Source: Verrucomicrobiales bacterium (GTDB lineage Bacteria; Verrucomicrobiota; Verrucomicrobiia; Limisphaerales; UBA9464). Taken from it: a DNA stretch of 39,183 bases. Position 1 is the first letter of the stretch, and the number at the start of each line of letters is the position of its first letter. Shown piece after piece: positions 36,301 through 39,183 of this stretch. The DNA is taken from positions 1 to 39,183 of the forward strand of contig JAIXZE010000296.1 in assembly GCA_027489875.1 (NCBI GenBank). The letters are read 5' to 3'. Below the pieces are notes generated by a model. It did no database searches. It was not told the origin of the DNA and saw only the letters and a program-made list of their open reading frames with translations. Position numbers and translations under genes: made by a program.

Positions 36301-39183
36301 TGTGTCGTTCAACGGGACGTTGTCGGGTGCGGGAGTGATCCGGAATGCCGGTGGCCGCCTGGTGGTGGGGCGGAACAACAACCAGCCCTATAACTTCAAC
36401 TTCAGCGGATCCATCGACGACCTCGTGTTGGATCCGGGCGACAACGGCGACGTGGCGTTCCATCAGATCCTGAACGTCAAGAACACCCTGCTGATCACCC
36501 GTGTTCGGAGTCTGGTCGCAACACAGATCCGGGTGGGTGGCACGGTGACCTCGGACGACGGAACCGTGTTCGGCAACACCTTCATTTCGATGGTGGGTGA
36601 AGGCGACCAAACCCTGACGGGCAGCGGCATGCTGCTGAACCTGAACATCGCGAAGCCGAGTGGCGACGTGCTGTTGCCGACCGACTTCTACCTCGACTTC
36701 AACGGTACGTTGGCGGGCGCGGGCCATATCCGGAACACCGGTGGCCGGCTGGTGATCGGCCGGAACGGCAACCATCCCTACAACTTCAACTACAGCGGAA
36801 CGGTGGACGACGTGGTGCTCGATCCGGGCGACAACGGCGACGTGGCGTTCCATCAGATCCTGAACGTCAAGAATACCCTGCTGATCACCCGTGTTCGGAG
36901 TCTGGTCGCAACACAGATCCGGGTGGGCGGCACGGTGACGTCGAATGACGGAACGGTGTTCGGCAACACCTTCATTTCGATGGTGGGTGCTGGCGACCAG
37001 ACGCTGACGGGCAGCGGCATGCTGCTGAACCTGAACATCGAGAAGCCGAGCGGCGATGTGCTGTTGCCGACCGACTTCTACCTCGACTTCAACGGCACGT
37101 TGGCGGGCGCAGGCCGTATCCGGAACACCGGTGGCCGGCTGATGATCGGTCGGAACGGCAACCAGCCCTACAACTTCAACTACAGCGGAACGGTGGACGA
37201 CGTCGTCCTCGATCCGGGCGACAACGGCGATCTCGCGTTCCATCAGGCGCTGAAGGTGGGTAACACGCTGCTGATCTCCCACGTGCGGATTCTTAACGGA
37301 ACGCAGATCCAGGTGGGTGGCACGGTGACGTCCGTGGACGGAACCGTGTTCGGCAACACCTTCATCTCGATGGTGGGTGCCGGCGACCAGACGCTGACGG
37401 GCGGGGGCATGCTCCTGAACCTGAACATCGCGAAGCCGAGTGGCGACGTGTTGTTGCCGAGCGACTTCCATCTCGACTTCAACGGTACGTTGGCTGGCAC
37501 GGGCCGCATCCGGAACACCGGTGGCCGGTTGATGATCGGTCGGAACTTCGACCAGCCCTACAATTTCAACTACAGCGGCACGGTGGACGACCTCGTCTTG
37601 AATCCCGGCGAAAATGGCGATCTATCCATCCACCAGGCCCTGAAGGTGGGTAACTCGCTGTTGATCTCGCGTGTGCGGAACATGAACGGCACGCAGATCC
37701 AGGTCGGTGGCCCGGTGACGTCGACCGATGGCGGTGTGTTCGGCAACACGACCGTGAGCCTGGTGGGCGCGGGAGACCAGACGCTGACGGGTGGCGGCAT
37801 GCTGCTGAACCTGAACATTGCCAAGCCGAGCGGCGACGTGCTGTTGCCCACGGACTTCTTCCTCGACTTCAACGGCACGCTGTCGGGTGCAGGCCGCATC
37901 CGGAACACCGGTGGCCGGTTGATCGTCGGGCGGAACTTCAGCCAGCCCTACAACTTCGCGTTCAACGGTTCGATCGACGACCTCGTCTTGGATCCGGGCG
38001 AGAACGGGGATCTGGCCTTCCATCAGCATCTGAACGTCAATCGCACGCTGGTGCTCTCCCGTGTGCGGAATCTCAACGGCGGCGTCCAGTTGCGCGTGGC
38101 GGGCGATGTGCGAAGCGACGACGGGTCGGTGACGGGCGGCACGACGGTCAGTCTGGTGGGTTCCACCGACCAGACCCTCACGGGACCCGGCAACCTGGTG
38201 AACCTCCACGTGGCCAAGAGCGGGGGTGATGTGCTCCTGCCGACGAACTTCATCCTCGACTTCAACGGGACGTTGTCCGGCAAGGGACGCTTCCGCAGCA
38301 CGGGCGGCGCCCTGGTGATTGGTCGAGGGTTCAACCAGCCCTACAACTTCCTTTTCGGCGGCACGGTCGACAACCTGGTCCTGGATCCGGGCGACAGCGG
38401 CGACCTGGCCTTCCATCAGAGCCTGACGGTGGCAAACAACCTGACGATCACCCGGGTCCGCTTCATGAACGGCGGGGGATGGCTCCGGGCCGGCGGGACG
38501 GTGACCTGCACTGACCCGGGCGTGTTTGGAACGACGCCGGTCAGCCTCGTCGGTGAGGGCGACCAGACGCTCACGGGCGGCGGCAATCTGACCCACCTCA
38601 ATGTTTCCAAGCCGTCCGGTGATGTGCTGTTGCCGACCAACTTCACGCTCTCCTGGAATGGGTGGCTGTCGGGCAGTGGCCGGATCCGCAGCACGGGCGG
38701 AACGCTGATCATTGGTTACGGCGACAGCCAGCCGTACAACTCGGACTTCACCGGCACTGTGGACCGGTTGGAACTCAACATGGGCGACAACGGTGACCTG
38801 TCGCTGGCGCAGGACCTCAACGTGGGGACCAGCCTGAAGGTCTCGCGGGTGCGCTTCCTCCATGCGCCCGGCTGGATCCGCGTGTCGGGTGACGTCACCA
38901 GCGAAGACGTCGGAATCTTCGGGGCCTCATACATCAGTCTCGTTGGCAGCGGCGACCAGCAACTGCTGGGTGCCGGGCGGTTGGCCAACTTTGACATCGC
39001 GAAGCCCTCGGGCGACGTCCTGATGTCGACCTTCGACCGCAACTTCACCCAGGTGATCGTTTCCGCGGGGCAGTGGAATGTTCTGGGGAACACGGTGACG
39101 TCGGCCAACGGCTTCCTGGTCCGGGGTGGAGCGGTTACCGGCACGGGTACGCTGACAGGGCCTGTCACGGTGAACGCGGGGGC
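27392..39183 (+). CDS. Giant multidomain metalloprotease/adhesin, 3' end beyond the window
   Basis: One frame from ATG 27392 stays open to the right edge, at least 3,930 codons; I checked phase at more than a dozen points. A signal-anchor (residues 5-24) precedes a metzincin: HEWGHNFGLWH (445-455) and a Met-turn at M482 in EYGGRYSTM, most like M11 gametolysins. Then come: PKD (~650-735, WDFGDGT), a carboxypeptidase-regulatory-like module (~743-825), PA14 (~828-985), two Calx-beta (~990-1210), a second PA14 (~1213-1370), LamG (~1410-1645), a DUF1349-like domain (~1650-1830), an FN3-like YGLTTAYG module, a cadherin-like module (~1925-2015), three HYR-like modules, choice-of-anchor D (~2350-2470), FN3-like, three Ig-like repeats, and ~130-residue repeats from about 3015. 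It is presumably secreted or surface-bound. The C-terminus, where a sorting signal might be, is missing. Confidence 0.88.
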   Translation, partial: MMNKRRLLALSVVGVAVWIAVVVLRRGGPAAVPPAIETATVGAVAPAGPASATPVPAVVVRGADPEASMRVGLDGFRKWAEQWEQADEAARATMIGEGRVLAEARRETMKGLIRQDPQRAIEEALPYKFRKALPLELASLIEHPVRGVGDYRVLGVAWENREAQGAPVRRVTEVNGRYYETHVYGDRERSVTSANVRVLGVGLDEGLDGGVMALRDSAFEKLSKEEAADVRNELAKAGKDDPTCSVSGEKAVIEEEAVVVTTGADYHFLCRGGHIEQWASGEPMVSAMGGAGSSGGFSTVVPATKAQGNKRLLAIRLRFPEQAATYEPATDAVMQAQLQRVVDDFAAWSYGRLHMGYAFTPTLLTPRTEAEYAASAAPEDLLFKDMLLVAAALEVGGTKPYVSTDFDFLSLFFNSSRFGTGYCGLAEVGGIRSWMRCVQASVLAHEWGHNFGLWHANQWEPTTDSPIGPGIHREYGGRYSTMHAWFPFDGPAAPPFNTAERWTLGWLRTNEVKVTRTNGTYRIYNADVPAPVPGRSYSLRLPKDHRWYALEFRPNFRPHGGREFHTDHGVVVMWHYNSVQFTSGNSLGTQTLDMHPMTLGTGMPATEDSPLLIGRTFRDEVTGMHVTAVGQGGVFPDDYIEVEVRYETSGGNSSPLALVSSTPSIASVNQSVQLAVTATDPDGDILSYGWDFGDGTYSTNDLPSQVKAWKSAGHYPVRVEVSDRRGGRVFVQTVVQVGTPTLPTIAGRVLTAEGAPLVGALVHAGPGKVAYTAADGRYLLAGMPVGSHAVVASLAGWNITAVSSGATDLPPSATGVDFRAVPIVLRGLTVERWLDIPGTTVTSLTSNVRYPGTPDQTFVLSEGTEPAGGIGDNYGQRMRGWFLPPLTGPYTFYVASDDSSELWLSTDETPANLRQLAAVPAWTPYRDWTWYPSQRSAPVNLTAGQRYHLQVLHKEGSGGDHVSVGLDMPDGTSQRPMRVELVEPMPVPGLPPASVAVTVVATDSTASEAGDAGEFTFTRTGSTTAPLTVFFVVSGTATAGLDYTSTGLQVTIPAGSASKTLAIQPLADSLSESLETVQVNVMPTANYRAGNPYEAVVRIEDDGPAQVSVVASDPSADESGINPGAFRFLRVGSVASALTVSFTVSGTATPESDFRALPATVVIPAGEESVTVPLVPVGDDLIEVAETVIVTLASGGYTIASPSGATVTIELDRGLGRGVLREWFDGLAGGTLEHLLNDPRYPFQPTGREVVNTAFQSGMHRTERFGERWRAIFTAAAAGQYRFYIGADDEADLWLSKDPSGVGAERVAWVTRAVGFGRWDSGPFQASSGIQLEKGQRVYLEARWVENTGGDFLSVGVQHPNGLMERPIPAHRLDPVTPSVTPTEPWASVAVGGGTPVGSSGISELPVPVEPLHRWKLDGTGGAAVPAGTLLTDSIGGMSAVLRGAGARFTPDGKGLDLPGGNPLVAAYIDLPNGVVSGASRGTKNRAVTLEGWFTLQTLSLSPSDLVAAGLSAVGEVADSGVESLRFVEALSLQASDWAPNNQRQSLTRFDSKRMADRQIASVGTGLPLGERVQIAMVYDPATSRWTYYRNGQALASVLDPLGPGELNDVNVWLGRCMEDSQVNVDAIFHEFRIYDQALTPAQLRGNLLAGPDQVGLSGTGTFSLLGSGRISTNGVSDRFHFEAQSLVGSTDFRVKVEFLAGGDPSGTAGLMIRANDGSDSPHASIGVSPDGTARFTARVNAGGAATTVTRTGGTGAQWLRLVRGGESIQGYVSADGTAWALVGSANGLMRSDSVGEEAPVLVGMTAAGPTPNAGAYALFSNVTLARSPRLATYLPRTIGTRSATLRGTVTPNGSPMKAFFEYGLTTAYGMRSPTNGMGDGFKPVELNIPVTGLAPHTVHHVRLVVEGPNGLAAGEDVEFTTLNSTPVAVNDVPAPLTTSGTTTISVLLNDTDADGDALRIQSVTQAAHGVVAIAAGNTRVTYNPADSYVGPDSFTYTVTDNAGGTAVGTVQVQVPDTQAPVVTGSFAPLALRTGPAGTVTVPNYLGQATVTDNVGVVASSQTPVAGTPVGIGPVVVRLRAADAVGLVTELVVNAVVEDGTLPVITSCPSARTLGTGSAALPDLTGELVATDNIGITARTQSPAAGTVLDAGSHSVLLTVRDAAGNEATCSLVVTVNPVIQPVIAFCRTNIVFDADALCRALMPDVTTPDYIVATGEGGPFVLAQSLAVGTELQLGTAYTNVTTVTGGAGGVAHCTNVIVLRDVLPPTIAACPADQTVQVAAGVQSAVPDLVTGWVATDCNGPVQKTQSPAAGTLVGIGAHVITLTAVDAGGNSRSCTANFIVEELAVAAPEIAVLGNATGISDGDGSPEPADHTDMGSTLVTGGTVARTFTIQNTGNAALNVASIGVTGTHSAEFAVSGVTLPAVVAPAGTLTFVVTFDPAGGGLRAGAVTIANDDPDEAPFDFAVRGVGIEAASVAVLAATDAVGPLATLNGTVNGRDLSTTVTFEYGTTTDYGTTVAATPGTVNGAQPTAVSASLTGLVPGQLYNFRIVAVNANGTTRSENATFATTVPPPNQNPTIAAAVGSVTVAEGAVASNSGTFADADNEAVTLTATLGTVVPGAGGTWTWSYPTTDGPDNGATVRITATDARGGQGNVDFTLVVNNAVPVLAGGSTVTVNEGQVAANNGTWADAGADTVTLTASAGTVVKNANGTWSWSLTTTDGPDNSQTVTITGTDSDGAVGTTTFALVVNNLPPVLTNAGNQLVNSGAVASNTGTWSDLPTDTVALTASIGSVTQNVNGTWSWSVDTTGLPSQQVTITGTDSDGLAGTTSFNLTVESPVGATFVWNAAANGANWSTPASWTITSGTDADGIPDANDDLVFNGTRTTASTVGGAFTIRSLNVQAGYTGLITLGGNTLTVSGGVTVASATQFQAFSGILRFSGSQTVSLPATLATVVVDAGTVVSLASDLDVSFNGTLSGAGVIRNAGGRLVVGRNNNQPYNFNFSGSIDDLVLDPGDNGDVAFHQILNVKNTLLITRVRSLVATQIRVGGTVTSDDGTVFGNTFISMVGEGDQTLTGSGMLLNLNIAKPSGDVLLPTDFYLDFNGTLAGAGHIRNTGGRLVIGRNGNHPYNFNYSGTVDDVVLDPGDNGDVAFHQILNVKNTLLITRVRSLVATQIRVGGTVTSNDGTVFGNTFISMVGAGDQTLTGSGMLLNLNIEKPSGDVLLPTDFYLDFNGTLAGAGRIRNTGGRLMIGRNGNQPYNFNYSGTVDDVVLDPGDNGDLAFHQALKVGNTLLISHVRILNGTQIQVGGTVTSVDGTVFGNTFISMVGAGDQTLTGGGMLLNLNIAKPSGDVLLPSDFHLDFNGTLAGTGRIRNTGGRLMIGRNFDQPYNFNYSGTVDDLVLNPGENGDLSIHQALKVGNSLLISRVRNMNGTQIQVGGPVTSTDGGVFGNTTVSLVGAGDQTLTGGGMLLNLNIAKPSGDVLLPTDFFLDFNGTLSGAGRIRNTGGRLIVGRNFSQPYNFAFNGSIDDLVLDPGENGDLAFHQHLNVNRTLVLSRVRNLNGGVQLRVAGDVRSDDGSVTGGTTVSLVGSTDQTLTGPGNLVNLHVAKSGGDVLLPTNFILDFNGTLSGKGRFRSTGGALVIGRGFNQPYNFLFGGTVDNLVLDPGDSGDLAFHQSLTVANNLTITRVRFMNGGGWLRAGGTVTCTDPGVFGTTPVSLVGEGDQTLTGGGNLTHLNVSKPSGDVLLPTNFTLSWNGWLSGSGRIRSTGGTLIIGYGDSQPYNSDFTGTVDRLELNMGDNGDLSLAQDLNVGTSLKVSRVRFLHAPGWIRVSGDVTSEDVGIFGASYISLVGSGDQQLLGAGRLANFDIAKPSGDVLMSTFDRNFTQVIVSAGQWNVLGNTVTSANGFLVRGGAVTGTGTLTGPVTVNAG
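36431..39030 (+). repeat. Seven tandem ~390-bp repeats in the giant gene
   Basis: Unit starts, marked by a codon set for DPGDNGD or a variant, are at 36431, 36821, 37211, 37601, 37991, 38384 and 38777. The first five starts are exactly 390 bp apart; units 5 and 6 are 393 bp. Each encodes about 130 residues, with the shared cores HQ.LNV, VGGTVTS, DQTLTG, KPSGDVLLPT and DFNGTLAGAG. Units 1 and 2 differ at only about 21 of 390 bases by my count, whereas units 6 and 7 are much more diverged. The last unit dissolves into VTGTGTLTGPVTV-type autotransporter-like repeats near 39030. Confidence 0.9.

Noticed and set aside
36431..39030. CRISPR-like array because of regular direct repeats
   Set aside because: The units are about 390 bp, in phase and protein-coding, with no short repeat/unique spacer structure.

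Overview
The window is GC-rich, with long domain-rich secreted proteins, an ECF sigma factor paired with a WD40-type Ser/Thr kinase, and many short intergenic palindromes. This combination points to the Planctomycetes-Verrucomicrobia-Chlamydiae group, most likely a free-living Verrucomicrobiota. That placement is inferred from gene style; no rRNA is present.

Region 1 (1-5.3 kb) holds the start of an exported protein running off the left edge, then a dabB-dabA operon on the minus strand, read away from a divergent LysR regulator. DabA and DabB form an energy-coupled inorganic-carbon uptake complex, and the 78-bp shared spacer is the likely control point. Region 2 (5.3-7.3 kb) has one small membrane protein inside a stretch of dispersed repeats and gene debris. 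Region 3 (7.3-14.9 kb) is an all-minus accessory block: a DUF6880-like protein, an exported duplicated-domain protein, a zinc-knuckle protein followed by an HNH endonuclease gene, an AlbA/Schlafen-type gene split by a single in-frame amber codon, a radC remnant, and a MazG-like pyrophosphohydrolase translationally coupled to a DUF2075 helicase whose N-terminus carries a PD-(D/E)XK-like motif. It looks like a partly decayed defence or mobile-DNA island.

Region 4 (15.2-22.8 kb) has a 1.39-kaa beta-propeller/FN3 protein and, divergently, an (alpha/alpha)6 glycoside hydrolase whose 3' end runs into a convergent tRNA-Arg(CCU). Region 5 (23.0-27.2 kb) is an ECF sigma factor followed by a membrane Ser/Thr kinase with a WD40-type sensor region. 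Region 6 (27.4 kb to the right edge) is one reading frame, open for at least 3,930 codons and not closed in the window. It is a gametolysin-like (M11) metalloprotease followed by PKD, PA14, Calx-beta, LamG, HYR and Ig-like modules and about seven tandem ~130-residue repeats.

The intergenic DNA carries at least two families of dispersed palindromic elements. One is a BIME-like paired hairpin with five copies and compensatory base changes; the other is a GCCGGGTG/CACCCGGC hairpin with three copies. Neither is explained by the genes here. All calls are by eye from sequence motifs; no database was searched.
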